NCBI GenBank assembly: GCA_965200825.1
Contig: OZ241385.1
Location: 1,984,001 to 2,048,000, forward strand
Length of the DNA stretch: 64,000 nt
Source: Bin80 sp026709335
Lineage (GTDB): Bacteria; Bacteroidota; Rhodothermia; Rhodothermales; Bin80
Direction: 5' to 3'
Part shown: positions 38,227 to 47,201 of the stretch, piece after piece
How positions within the stretch are numbered: position 1 is the first letter of the stretch
Layout: each line of letters begins with the position of its first letter
Translations under genes and position numbers: made by a program
The notes under the pieces: generated by a model
The model's input: only the letters and a program-made list of their open reading frames with translations
Told to the model about the DNA's origin: nothing
Database searches by the model: none

Positions 38227-39342
38227 ATGAATATTCAGATGGTTGATCTCAGAGGGCAATACCTGAGAATCAAAAATGAAATCGATCAAGCTCTGGAAGA
38301 GGCTTTGGATTCGGCGCGTTTTATTCGCGGCCCCATAGTTACACGCTTTGAGTCAGCACTGGCTGACTACACAAAATCCAAATATGCGATCGGAGTAGCA
38401 AATGGCACAGACGCACTCCAAATCTCTTATATGGCGCTTGACATTGGCCCAGGTGATGAGGTCATTACACCTTCATTTACGTTCATTGCTACTGCTGAGG
38501 CCGCGGCACTCTTGGGAGCTGTACCCGTATTCGCAGATGTTGATCCTGATACATTCTGTCTCGATCCCGTCAGCGTTGAAGCATGCATCACTCCGAGAAC
38601 ACGAGCAATTGTACCTGTACATCTATTCGGTCAATCTACCGACATGGATCCCATTCTATCGCTCAGCTCAAAGTATGATATCTCTGTAATTGAAGACAAT
38701 GCACAGGCCATTGGGGCCACCTATAAGGGAGTTTCCACCGGGAGCATTGGAACGATGGCAACCTGCTCATTCTTCCCATCCAAAAACTTGGGAGCATACG
38801 GGGACGGAGGCGCGATTCTCACCTCTGATTCCGAGTTGGAAACTCGCTCACGAATAATTACCAATCATGGTGGTCGACACAAATACTTTAATGAAGTCAT
38901 CGGTCTCAATAGTCGGTTGGACGCACTCCAAGCCGCGATTCTTGAAGTAAAACTCAAGCATCTCGAATCATTTACTGAACTGAGACGTGCTGCCGCAGCT
39001 CGCTATCACTCCCTCTTCGAAGATATTGATGAGATCATATGCCCCTATGAAGCTGACTGGGGTCGCCATGTATACCACCAATACGTGATTCGCATAAAAA
39101 AGCGTGATGAACTCACAAAAGCTCTCACAGAAGCTGGGATTCCTTATGGAATTTACTACCCCGTTCCATTACACAAACAGCCCGTATTCGGTGGAAAAGC
39201 AAACTCCATCCCTCTTCCCGAAACCGAAAAAATCTGCAACGAAGTTCTGGCCTTGCCTATGCATACCGAACTTACACCTACGCAGCAGGAGCGTATTGCG
39301 GATATAGTCACCACACATGCAACCTCCTTGATTCATGGATAG
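38227..39342 (+). CDS. DegT/DnrJ/EryC1 sugar aminotransferase, WbpE-like
   Basis: 371 residues from ATG 38227 (MNIQMVDLRGQYLRIKNEID, the usual opening of the family). The PLP-binding lysine is Lys186 in FFPSKNLGAYGDGGA, preceded by VIEDNAQAIGA. By similarity and context it should transaminate UDP-2-acetamido-2-deoxy-3-keto-glucuronate with glutamate to give the 3-amino sugar. The next gene (the matching 3-dehydrogenase) starts inside its last codons (8-nt overlap), so they are coupled. An upstream in-frame ATG at 38200 lies within the tnpB stop region and would add nine residues unlike the family. Confidence 0.88.
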   Translation: MNIQMVDLRGQYLRIKNEIDQALEEALDSARFIRGPIVTRFESALADYTKSKYAIGVANGTDALQISYMALDIGPGDEVITPSFTFIATAEAAALLGAVPVFADVDPDTFCLDPVSVEACITPRTRAIVPVHLFGQSTDMDPILSLSSKYDISVIEDNAQAIGATYKGVSTGSIGTMATCSFFPSKNLGAYGDGGAILTSDSELETRSRIITNHGGRHKYFNEVIGLNSRLDALQAAILEVKLKHLESFTELRRAAAARYHSLFEDIDEIICPYEADWGRHVYHQYVIRIKKRDELTKALTEAGIPYGIYYPVPLHKQPVFGGKANSIPLPETEKICNEVLALPMHTELTPTQQERIADIVTTHATSLIHG

Positions 39343-40351
39343 GGTTCGACTGGCTCAAATCGGTGTGGGGCATTGGGGGAAAAATTTGCTGAGAAATTTT
39401 AATGCACTTCCAGCATGCCGCGTCGTAGCAGCCTGTGACTCCGATTCCAATGCACGGCAATTCGTCGAAAATCAATACCCTGCTACAGAAACAACTGCAA
39501 ATGTAGACGACATCCTGGAGCGAGATGATATTGATGGGGTTATAATCGCCACAGAAACGCCTTCCCATTTTTCTCTGGCATGTGCCACTCTGAAAAGTGG
39601 GCGACATGTATTTGTTGAAAAACCAATGACCGAAACTGTTGAAGAGGCCGAAACTCTGATCTCTTTATCCAATGAGGTAGGTCGTCATTGTATGGTTGGA
39701 CACTTACTTCTATACCACCCTGCATTTAATTATGTTGAAGATCTGATCCGAGACGGTACTCTTGGAGAAACCTATTACATGTATAGCGTACGTGTCAATC
39801 TTGGAATCGTACGCCAGCGTGAAAATGCACTACAGAGCCTCGCCCCACATGATCTTTCCATTGCTCTGGCATTTTTGCAACAGAAACCAGTCGCGGTTGC
39901 CGTACATGCCCAAGCCTATCTACAGCCAGATATCTGCGATGTCGCATTCTCGACCATCTTTTTTGAAAGCGGTGCCCTGGCCCACCTCCACACAAGCTGG
40001 CTTGATCCACATAAAGTTCGCAAGGTCACACTGGTAGGCAGCAAAAAAATGGCTGTGATTGATGAAATGAGTAGTGCTGAAAAAGTACGTATTTATGACA
40101 AGGGCGTAAATACTCCGGAATATGTAGGTTTCGCCGAATCCATGACCATGCGTGTGGGGGATATCAATATTCCGAACATACGGATGTCAGAACCGCTACG
40201 TTTAGAATGTTCTCATTTTATTGATTGTATCCGTACAGGAAAAACACCTCGGTCTGATGCTTCTAACGGTTTGGCGGTCGTTCGCTTGCTTGATGCTGCC
40301 CAAAAATCACTGCTATCAGGTGGTGCCAAAATCCCTGTTTACACCCATTAA
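39335..40351 (+). CDS. Gfo/Idh/MocA oxidoreductase, WbpB-like
   Basis: 338 residues. The N-terminal Rossmann domain has GVGHWGKNLLRNF at 10-22 and the family EKP motif at 95-97 (VFVEKPMTE). The C-terminal alpha/beta domain follows with the catalytic-region segment SLAPHDLSIAL. In the WbpA-B-E-D pathway this NAD enzyme oxidises C3 of UDP-GlcNAcA, giving the 3-keto substrate of the aminotransferase. It overlaps that aminotransferase gene by 8 nt, which supports the pairing of WbpB and WbpE reactions known from Pseudomonas and Bordetella. Confidence 0.85.
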   Translation: MDRVRLAQIGVGHWGKNLLRNFNALPACRVVAACDSDSNARQFVENQYPATETTANVDDILERDDIDGVIIATETPSHFSLACATLKSGRHVFVEKPMTETVEEAETLISLSNEVGRHCMVGHLLLYHPAFNYVEDLIRDGTLGETYYMYSVRVNLGIVRQRENALQSLAPHDLSIALAFLQQKPVAVAVHAQAYLQPDICDVAFSTIFFESGALAHLHTSWLDPHKVRKVTLVGSKKMAVIDEMSSAEKVRIYDKGVNTPEYVGFAESMTMRVGDINIPNIRMSEPLRLECSHFIDCIRTGKTPRSDASNGLAVVRLLDAAQKSLLSGGAKIPVYTH

Positions 40352-40392
40352 ACCCTCTTTTATTTTTACCACCGACATCAATTTTATTTTGC

Positions 40393-41163
40393 GTGCTGCA
40401 TCCCTCTTATCTTGATCAACTGGTTGCGCACTTTGAACAACCATCATTTATTGCTGAAGATCCTGTCAGTCTCTGTCATACATTCACGGACAGATTTGAT
40501 CAGGAAGTGATCGGCCTTTATGCTGCAACATTAGCCTGGGGATCTCGCGCAACCATACTCTCTAAACTTGAGAATCTGTGCACCCGGATGTGCTTCAAGC
40601 CATGGAGTTTTGTAAAATATTTTGATCCGGCTCGTGACAGTGAAATTCTTCGTACGTTTGTTCACCGTACCTTTCAACCTGAGGATTGCATTGCATTCAC
40701 GCACAACCTCAGTCTTTTGATAAATCAATACGGAAACATTGAAAATATCTTTGCTTGCCACCCCAAAGCAGTTGACACCCGTGATGCGATTGAACGATTT
40801 AGTACACGCATGATGACCATTCGAGAGGATACACCACACAGGCTACAAAAACACCTTGCCCGCCCCAGTCGTAAAAGTGCCTGCAAGCGACTCACCCTAT
40901 ATCTGCGTTGGATGGTTCGTCCTGGTCCGGTGGATCTGGGAATCTGGGATTCCATTAAACCACATCAGCTTCTATTGCCTCTGGATATTCACTCCGGGCG
41001 TCAAGCGCGCGAACTAGGATTACTCGCACGTAAATCAAACGACTGGAAAGCCACAATCGAGCTGACAGAGGCCTGCAGAAAACTCAATAGATCCGATCCC
41101 GCTCGCTATGATTATGCTCTTTTTGGACTTGGAGCATACGGAAACCCATTGTCGAACCTATGA
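40393..41163 (+). CDS. TIGR02757/DUF2400 family protein
   Basis: 256 residues from a GTG at 40393. The sequence has the family outline: PVSLCHTFTDRFDQEVIGLYAATLAWGSR near the N terminus, CKRLTLYLRWMVRP at about 160, then PLDIHSGRQARELGLL and a C-terminal PARYDYALFGLGAYG. The family is widespread in Bacteroidota and some proteobacteria and is predicted to be a DNA-glycosylase-like helical protein; its function is not established. The stop overlaps the start of the glycosyltransferase gene (ATGA), so both are co-translated. Its presence in a sugar-nucleotide operon may be by chance. Confidence 0.75.
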   Translation: MLHPSYLDQLVAHFEQPSFIAEDPVSLCHTFTDRFDQEVIGLYAATLAWGSRATILSKLENLCTRMCFKPWSFVKYFDPARDSEILRTFVHRTFQPEDCIAFTHNLSLLINQYGNIENIFACHPKAVDTRDAIERFSTRMMTIREDTPHRLQKHLARPSRKSACKRLTLYLRWMVRPGPVDLGIWDSIKPHQLLLPLDIHSGRQARELGLLARKSNDWKATIELTEACRKLNRSDPARYDYALFGLGAYGNPLSNL

Positions 41164-42128
41164 CTGATCGTTCCACTTCTGAACCCGAGATATGTCTCAT
41201 CTTCCCCTGTTACAATGAGCAGGAAGTTTTACCCGACTTACTGGATGTACTCAGATTGCTTGATTTAGGAATTCCAATGCGATTTCTGTTTATTGATGAT
41301 GGAAGTGCGGACAAAACTCTTCCCATTCTGCAGGATGCATGTATTTCGGATCAGCGCATGGCCTGTTTGAGTTTTTCCCGAAATTTTGGACATCAGGTCG
41401 CAGTGACCGCAGGATTAAAGCACGCTAAGGGAGATATTGTTGCCATCCTAGATGCTGATCTTCAAGACCCTCCCGAACTGCTGAAACAATTCATAGAGAA
41501 ATGGCGTGAGGGTTACGATGTGGTCTATGGAATACGTGCGAATCGTAAGGAATCCTGGTTTTTGAGGACCTGCTACAGTAGTTTTTACCACCTTCTGGAG
41601 AAATCAGCAAATATCCTGATTCCCCGAGATGCAGGAGATTTTGCTCTTATGGACCGTAAAGTTGTAGATGTGTTGAATACCCTGCCTGAACACAATCGAT
41701 TTGTCCGAGGCCTGCGCGGGTGGGTGGGATTTCGGCAAACCGGTGTAAAATACGCACGCCCGGCTCGACATGCAGGCAAACCCAGCTACAACATGAAGCG
41801 GCTCACACGACTTGCCCTGGATGGATTGCTGTCGTTTTCTTCTGCTCCGCTACGATTCTCGGCCTGGCTTGGAGTGAGTGCGGCTTTTCTCGGCTTCTGC
41901 TATCTGGCATACGCACTGGGGGTGTTTCTGAGCGGGAAGGAGTTGCCCGAAGGATGGACTTCAACAGTCGTATTGATTCTATTTCTGGGAGGGGTGCAAC
42001 TCATTGTGTTGGGAATCCTTGGCGAATACTTGGGTAGAATTTTTGAGGAAGTCAAAGGACGCCCCCATTATGTGTTAGGTGATCGCGCAGGTTGGATCAC
42101 AGACATCGATCCGATCAAGAACTGTTAA
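41160..42128 (+). CDS. polyprenyl-phosphate glycosyltransferase, GT2 (GtrB/DPM1-like)
   Basis: 322 residues. The GT2 domain (about 10-230) has IFPCYNEQEVLPDLL, IDDGSADKT and the metal-binding DADLQDPPE (Asp98, Asp100). Two C-terminal membrane helices (about 231-255 and 265-290) and a short basic tail follow, as in GtrB and related enzymes that load a sugar onto undecaprenyl phosphate on the cytoplasmic face. It is the last gene of the plus-strand run and overlaps the preceding gene by 4 nt. The donor sugar is unknown; it could feed lipid or polymer modification. Confidence 0.85.
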   Translation: MTDRSTSEPEICLIFPCYNEQEVLPDLLDVLRLLDLGIPMRFLFIDDGSADKTLPILQDACISDQRMACLSFSRNFGHQVAVTAGLKHAKGDIVAILDADLQDPPELLKQFIEKWREGYDVVYGIRANRKESWFLRTCYSSFYHLLEKSANILIPRDAGDFALMDRKVVDVLNTLPEHNRFVRGLRGWVGFRQTGVKYARPARHAGKPSYNMKRLTRLALDGLLSFSSAPLRFSAWLGVSAAFLGFCYLAYALGVFLSGKELPEGWTSTVVLILFLGGVQLIVLGILGEYLGRIFEEVKGRPHYVLGDRAGWITDIDPIKNC

Positions 42129-42226
42129 TGCCTCCGTACAGCATTAAACGGGGTGCTTAGTTTCACTTTGATCAGATTGATCTAGCCATCAATATTGAAA
42201 CTGCCAACATTACTACGCTGGAATCT

Positions 42227-43564
42227 CTATAGATTTGCGTGATCTTGAGAGTACTCTGTGATCTTCTTCTGCTCTTTGTGCAATGTGGCACGGGTGTCTA
42301 CGACCAACTCGGCTCTTGCATAGATATCCGACCATTTATAACCGTCATGATCGGTAGCAATCAGCACACAGTCCGCCAAATCTATGGCATCATATAAATC
42401 GCTGACCGAAACCATTTCCATCTCATCCAGAGTGAAGGTGGAAACATAAGGATCATGATAGTTGATCTGTGCACCCTTACTTTTTAGCAATTTCAGGATA
42501 TCCAATGCAGGCGATTCTCGTAAATCTCCTACATTTTTTTTGTACGCAACTCCGATGATCAAGATATTACTTCCCCGAAGAGCTTTGCCTTCCTCATTGA
42601 GTACATCCTGGACACGATGTACCCAATATTTGGGCATATCCGTATTGATCTCCGTTGCCAACTCAATGAACCGGGCAGTATAACCCATGGTACGTAACTT
42701 CCATGATAGATACTGCGGATCGATCGGAATACAATGACCACCGAGTCCCGGTCCAGGGAGGAATTTCATAAAACCAAAGGGCTTGGTTGCAGCTGCTTCA
42801 ATTACCTCCCAGGCATTGATTCCCAGTTTATGACAAATCAGGAGTACTTCGTTGGCCAATCCGATATTCACAGCCCTGAATGTATTCTCCACCAATTTGG
42901 TCAATTCGGCTACTTCCGTGCTGGACACGGGCACAACGGAATCAATGGCTGATTCATACAAAATCTGTCCCACCTGAAGACAAGATGCAGTCACTCCTCC
43001 CATGACTTTCGGCGTATTTTTTGTCGTCCAGTCTTGCCGGCCTGGATCAACACGTTCAGGGGAGAAGCAAAGGAAAAAGTCCTTACCCACTTTCAGATCC
43101 CCTCTTTCCTGTTGAAAACGAGGCAGGATCACTTCCGTAGTTGTACCTGGATATGTTGTACTCTCCAGTACGATGAGCATACCAGGATGGAGATGTTTTG
43201 TAACAGCATCGGTAGCATCCAGGATATATGACACATCCGGTGCCCCCGTTTTTCGTAGAGGTGTCGGCACACAAATGCTGACCGCATCACACGTATCAAG
43301 AGCATCAAATTTGCTGGTGGCCTCCAGGGTCCCAACTGTTACCTGAGAAGCTAATCGGTCATTGGACATATCTTCTACATACGAAATCCCCCTGTTAATC
43401 AGACGCACTTTTTTTTCATCAACATCAACGCCTATCACACGGAAGCCTGCCTCTGCAAATGCAACAGCCAGCGGCAATCCAACATACCCCAATCCTAACA
43501 CAGCGATACGCAGGTTGCGAGAAGCGATCTGCTCCGTAAGAGCAGTCTGTATTGATTTACTCAT
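42227..43564 (-). CDS. UDP-N-acetylglucosamine 6-dehydrogenase, WbpA-like
   Basis: 445 residues in the UDP-glucose/GDP-mannose dehydrogenase family. NAD-binding VLGLGYVGLPLAVAFAEAG is at about 22-40, ESTTYPGTT in the middle, and the catalytic cysteine lies in LGGHCIPIDP. The GHCIPIDPQYLSWK form and general sequence fit WbpA/WecC-type enzymes acting on UDP-HexNAc rather than UDP-glucose. It would make UDP-GlcNAcA, the substrate of the WbpB/E/D enzymes on the opposite strand. Its ATG overlaps the TGA of the sat-cysC gene (ATGA), so it is translated with the sulfate-activation enzyme. It is the last gene of the minus-strand operon. Confidence 0.87.
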   Translation of the reverse strand: MSKSIQTALTEQIASRNLRIAVLGLGYVGLPLAVAFAEAGFRVIGVDVDEKKVRLINRGISYVEDMSNDRLASQVTVGTLEATSKFDALDTCDAVSICVPTPLRKTGAPDVSYILDATDAVTKHLHPGMLIVLESTTYPGTTTEVILPRFQQERGDLKVGKDFFLCFSPERVDPGRQDWTTKNTPKVMGGVTASCLQVGQILYESAIDSVVPVSSTEVAELTKLVENTFRAVNIGLANEVLLICHKLGINAWEVIEAAATKPFGFMKFLPGPGLGGHCIPIDPQYLSWKLRTMGYTARFIELATEINTDMPKYWVHRVQDVLNEEGKALRGSNILIIGVAYKKNVGDLRESPALDILKLLKSKGAQINYHDPYVSTFTLDEMEMVSVSDLYDAIDLADCVLIATDHDGYKWSDIYARAELVVDTRATLHKEQKKITEYSQDHANL

Positions 43565-45279
43565 CTCTGTTCACTCAAATCTAAAAATGCCAATTCGCTG
43601 AGCTTATTGATCACGTGCCCTGTACTCTCTTCAATCGTTTCCTGTTCGGTTTTACAAACAACTTCCGGGTTTTCAGGAACTTCATATGGATCGTCAATTC
43701 CTGTAAAACCCTTGATCAATCCGGCCCGCGCCTTTGCATATAAACCCTTCACATCTCTACGCTCACAAACTTCCAGTGGAGCATCCACAAATACTTCAAT
43801 ATACCCTCCCTCACGTTCTATTCGGCGGCGATTCACCGCCCGATCCTCATGATAAGGAGCAATCGGAGCACAAATAACGACTCCTCGATGCTTTACTATT
43901 TCTGAGGCAACATAGCCTATTCTCTGTACATTCGTGGACCGGTCTTCTTTGGAGAAACCAAGTCCTCTGCTGAGATTGGTACGAACGACATCCCCATCTA
44001 GAAGCGTGACAGGACAGGACAGAATTTCCAGAAGTCGTGCCTGCAGCGCGTTTGCAATAGTTGATTTCCCCGATCCGGACAGTCCGGTCAAAAATACTGC
44101 AAACCCCTGTTGCCCCTTGGGGGGATAAGTTTTTTGCAATTCTTCGATCACACCCGGATAGGAAAACCACTCGGGAATCTCTTCACCGGCTGCCAACATA
44201 TCCCTCAATTGTGTTCCTGAAATATTCAGGATTTCCTGGTTCTTCGGCACCTCATCGATTGGCTGATAGGATTTGGTTTCCGGTACATAAACCATCAGTC
44301 GAAATGGAATCACCTCAATTCCCAATTCCTGAGAATGCACATTTACTAGATCCTGTGCATCATAAGGGCCATAAAACGGGGTTCCATCGCTCATTTTCCC
44401 GGGACCTGCATGATCTCGTCCAATGATCAGATGTGTACAGCCGTAATTTTTGCGAATAATTGCATGCCAGAGAGCCTCTCTTGGCCCTCCCATGCGCATT
44501 GCTAACGGCAACAGGCTGAGGAAAGCTTGTCCTTCGGGGTAATAATTCAGTAGTTTCTTGTAGCTCCTCACACGTGTATAATGATCTATATCCCCCGGCT
44601 TGGTCATACCCACAACCGGGTGAATCAATAATTCGCCACCCACTTCCTGAGCTGCCCTGTCCGTTAACTCCTTATGAGCACGGTGCATGGGATTGCGTGT
44701 CTGAAATGCCACAAGCCTTGAACTGCCACGAGATTGAATCATACTGCGGAGTTGCCCGGGGGTATGTCTGAGATCAAGAAAATCATAATGAGGTGGCATT
44801 TGGATCCCCTCTACTTTGCCCCCTAGATAGTATTCTCCCGCTCTATGGATCAGATAATCTACCGCAGGATGCTCAGTGCTCGTTGTCCCAAATACCTTCT
44901 CTGCTTCGACCAATTTATCTGGTTTCCACAGATCTCCACGGTGAAGAACTGCAAGCAGCAATCCAGTCACATCACGGAGTGCAATCAGTTCGTGTCCATC
45001 AACCCTGTTTACTTCCTCTTCGCCAATATCAAGCATCACGGGCATTGGCCATAGCGTACCACATGAGAGGCGCATATTCTCTACTACATTCTCGTAATCA
45101 CTCTGATTCAAAAAACCAGAAAGCGGAGAGAAACCACCACATAGTAATAGTTCCAGATCGCACGACTGCCGCGATGATAAAATGATTGACGGGAAGTTGA
45201 CGGATTCATTTTTGAGGACCTCACTGCGCTGATCCTCAACCATCAGCTCCATCAGGGAATGTCCATGTGGCTCAATCAT
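43561..45279 (-). CDS. bifunctional ATP sulfurylase / APS kinase
   Basis: 572 residues. The N-terminal ATP sulfurylase (about 1-385) carries the active-site motif QTRNPMHRAH at 193-202 and GRDHAGPG at 287-294. The C-terminal APS kinase (about 392-560) has the P-loop GLSGSGKST at 399-407 and the DGDVVR substrate motif. Together they convert sulfate and ATP to PAPS in one protein. Fused forms with the sulfurylase first occur in several bacteria. No PAPS reductase or sulfite reductase is in the window. The gene lies behind an SLC13-type permease and overlaps a UDP-sugar dehydrogenase gene by 4 nt, which suggests PAPS is used for polysaccharide sulfation. That last point is inference. Confidence 0.93.
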   Translation of the reverse strand: MIEPHGHSLMELMVEDQRSEVLKNESVNFPSIILSSRQSCDLELLLCGGFSPLSGFLNQSDYENVVENMRLSCGTLWPMPVMLDIGEEEVNRVDGHELIALRDVTGLLLAVLHRGDLWKPDKLVEAEKVFGTTSTEHPAVDYLIHRAGEYYLGGKVEGIQMPPHYDFLDLRHTPGQLRSMIQSRGSSRLVAFQTRNPMHRAHKELTDRAAQEVGGELLIHPVVGMTKPGDIDHYTRVRSYKKLLNYYPEGQAFLSLLPLAMRMGGPREALWHAIIRKNYGCTHLIIGRDHAGPGKMSDGTPFYGPYDAQDLVNVHSQELGIEVIPFRLMVYVPETKSYQPIDEVPKNQEILNISGTQLRDMLAAGEEIPEWFSYPGVIEELQKTYPPKGQQGFAVFLTGLSGSGKSTIANALQARLLEILSCPVTLLDGDVVRTNLSRGLGFSKEDRSTNVQRIGYVASEIVKHRGVVICAPIAPYHEDRAVNRRRIEREGGYIEVFVDAPLEVCERRDVKGLYAKARAGLIKGFTGIDDPYEVPENPEVVCKTEQETIEESTGHVINKLSELAFLDLSEQR

Positions 45280-45408
45280 AGTTACGATAAAAGAAATTTG
45301 TTTGTGGAAAATTTTGTGCAGAGGCCGATCTCTTTTGATGCAGAGCTGGACTCAGGCACTCGAAAATAAATCTCCTCTTCACATGAGGTGCTAGAAGCGT
45401 TTTCTTGC

Positions 45409-47175
45409 CTATAACCATCGGAGTGATATAATGACCACCGTTACAGTCATTACGATCAAACTGATTGGTAAACCAACCCTCAGATAATCGAGGACTTTGT
45501 AGTTACCAGCTGCCATCACCATCAAATTCGTTTGATACCCAACCGGAGTCATAAAGCTTGCGGCAGCAGCCACTGCTACAGCCAGAATGAAGGCGTGGGG
45601 ATCCGTCTCCAATGTGGTAGCCATTCCCAGTGCAACTGGCAGCATCAAAACTGCTGCGGCTTTGTTTGCAATTAATTCTGTCAAGATGTTGGTACATGCA
45701 TAGAGGCCAAATAATGCCAGAATCGGATTGATCGTTGCCAGACCGGTCAGAGTCTGGGCAAGTCCATTAGCGAGGCCTGTATTTTCAACAGCGACTCCCA
45801 ATCCCAAGGCTGCAGCAATGAGAAGCAGAACCTGTAAATCCAGTGCGTTTCTGGCGGTTACCATTCTGATACAACGTGTCATCACCATAGCAAGTGCTCC
45901 CCCGAATGCGACTGTCGGCAGGGGGGCTAGTCCCATGGCAATAAATACAACCATTGTTGCCAGAATACCTAACGATAAAAAGATTTTCCGCTTGGGGGGC
46001 TTCCCATGAGAAGCTCCACGCGGTAACACATAATAAAACTCTGTATGACTGGCATTCCATCGCTCTTCAAAACCTGCAACTGCGCCAACGAGAATCAAGT
46101 CGCCAGCTTTCAAAGCAACATCTGTCATTGCACCTTCAAGATCTCCTGATCTTTGCTGGACTGCAAGGACTACTCCACCATATGTTGCCAGAAAATCTAC
46201 ATCTTGGAGTGACTTCCCAATCAAATTAGATGTGTCACTAATGACCGCTTCGTACATTGGAAGCAGGTTGAAGGTTCGCTCCTTGGCAATCGGTACTCCC
46301 GGCTCCAGACCGGGCCTGAGTAACAGAGCCTCAAACACAGACACATCGCCGCTAAAGCAAAGTATATCTCCCTCCCCGAGAATAAACTGTCGATCTACAG
46401 GAATTATGAGTTTCTCTCGCCTGACCTGAACGATCGTCACAGATTCATCCTCTGTATCCAGTTTTGCCTGATCAAGTGTTTGGCCTGCCAGCGGGGACCC
46501 CGGTGCAATACGAATTTCAAATAGACATTGCTGTAAACGAGAACGCGTAAATACGGGCTCACTTGCTCTGTCCGGCAAAAGCTTTGATCCGATAAATGCC
46601 AGAAACAGCAATATCAGAATTGCAGCGGGCAATCCAATGACAGAAAAATCAAATAATGCCAGAGGGCTCAGCCCATGCCCCTCCACTAGGCCAGCAATGA
46701 CCACATTGGTTGACGAGCCCATCAATGTCGTCATTCCACCCGCAATAGAAGCATAGGACAACGGTATCAACATTTTGGATGGTGATATTTTCGACCGATA
46801 TGCCCATCTCTGTACGGGTTGCATCCACATTGCCACTACCGGCGTATTGTTCATGAATGCAGATACTACTGCGGTCGGTATCATCATACGAAGCAGTGCA
46901 AATGGCAGGTTATGCACCTTGCGGAGCAACCGCCATTCAATCCGACGGAGTAGCCCGCTCTCCTCTATTCCGGCAGCGACTACGAACAGGGATGCCAATG
47001 CAATCACTGCTCCGTTGGAAAACCCTGCAAAGGCCTCTGCCGGGGTAATAATTCCTGTGGTGAGAAGAACCCCAAGCGCGCTTAGGAAAATCACATCTGG
47101 CCTGGCAAGATCCCTGACTAGCGCTACGGCAATCCCAATGATGATCCCAATGGTCAACCAAGCCTGCCAATCCAT
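45409..47175 (-). CDS. SLC13/DASS-type anion permease with RCK_C domains (likely sulfate)
   Basis: 588 residues. The membrane part has about ten helices in two halves, separated by a soluble insert (about 205-375) that carries two TrkA-C (RCK_C)-like domains (for example LFEIRIAPGSPLAGQTLDQA and AVISDTSNLIGKSLQDVDF). This layout is typical of bacterial SLC13 homologues that import sulfate with sodium. It lies between the UDP-glucose dehydrogenase gene (26 bp upstream) and the fused sat-cysC gene (129 bp downstream), so sulfate is the best substrate guess. Confidence 0.85.
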   Translation of the reverse strand: MDWQAWLTIGIIIGIAVALVRDLARPDVIFLSALGVLLTTGIITPAEAFAGFSNGAVIALASLFVVAAGIEESGLLRRIEWRLLRKVHNLPFALLRMMIPTAVVSAFMNNTPVVAMWMQPVQRWAYRSKISPSKMLIPLSYASIAGGMTTLMGSSTNVVIAGLVEGHGLSPLALFDFSVIGLPAAILILLFLAFIGSKLLPDRASEPVFTRSRLQQCLFEIRIAPGSPLAGQTLDQAKLDTEDESVTIVQVRREKLIIPVDRQFILGEGDILCFSGDVSVFEALLLRPGLEPGVPIAKERTFNLLPMYEAVISDTSNLIGKSLQDVDFLATYGGVVLAVQQRSGDLEGAMTDVALKAGDLILVGAVAGFEERWNASHTEFYYVLPRGASHGKPPKRKIFLSLGILATMVVFIAMGLAPLPTVAFGGALAMVMTRCIRMVTARNALDLQVLLLIAAALGLGVAVENTGLANGLAQTLTGLATINPILALFGLYACTNILTELIANKAAAVLMLPVALGMATTLETDPHAFILAVAVAAAASFMTPVGYQTNLMVMAAGNYKVLDYLRVGLPISLIVMTVTVVIISLRWL

Positions 47176-47201
47176 TCGTGATTCAATAAGAAGAACATCG
47201 T

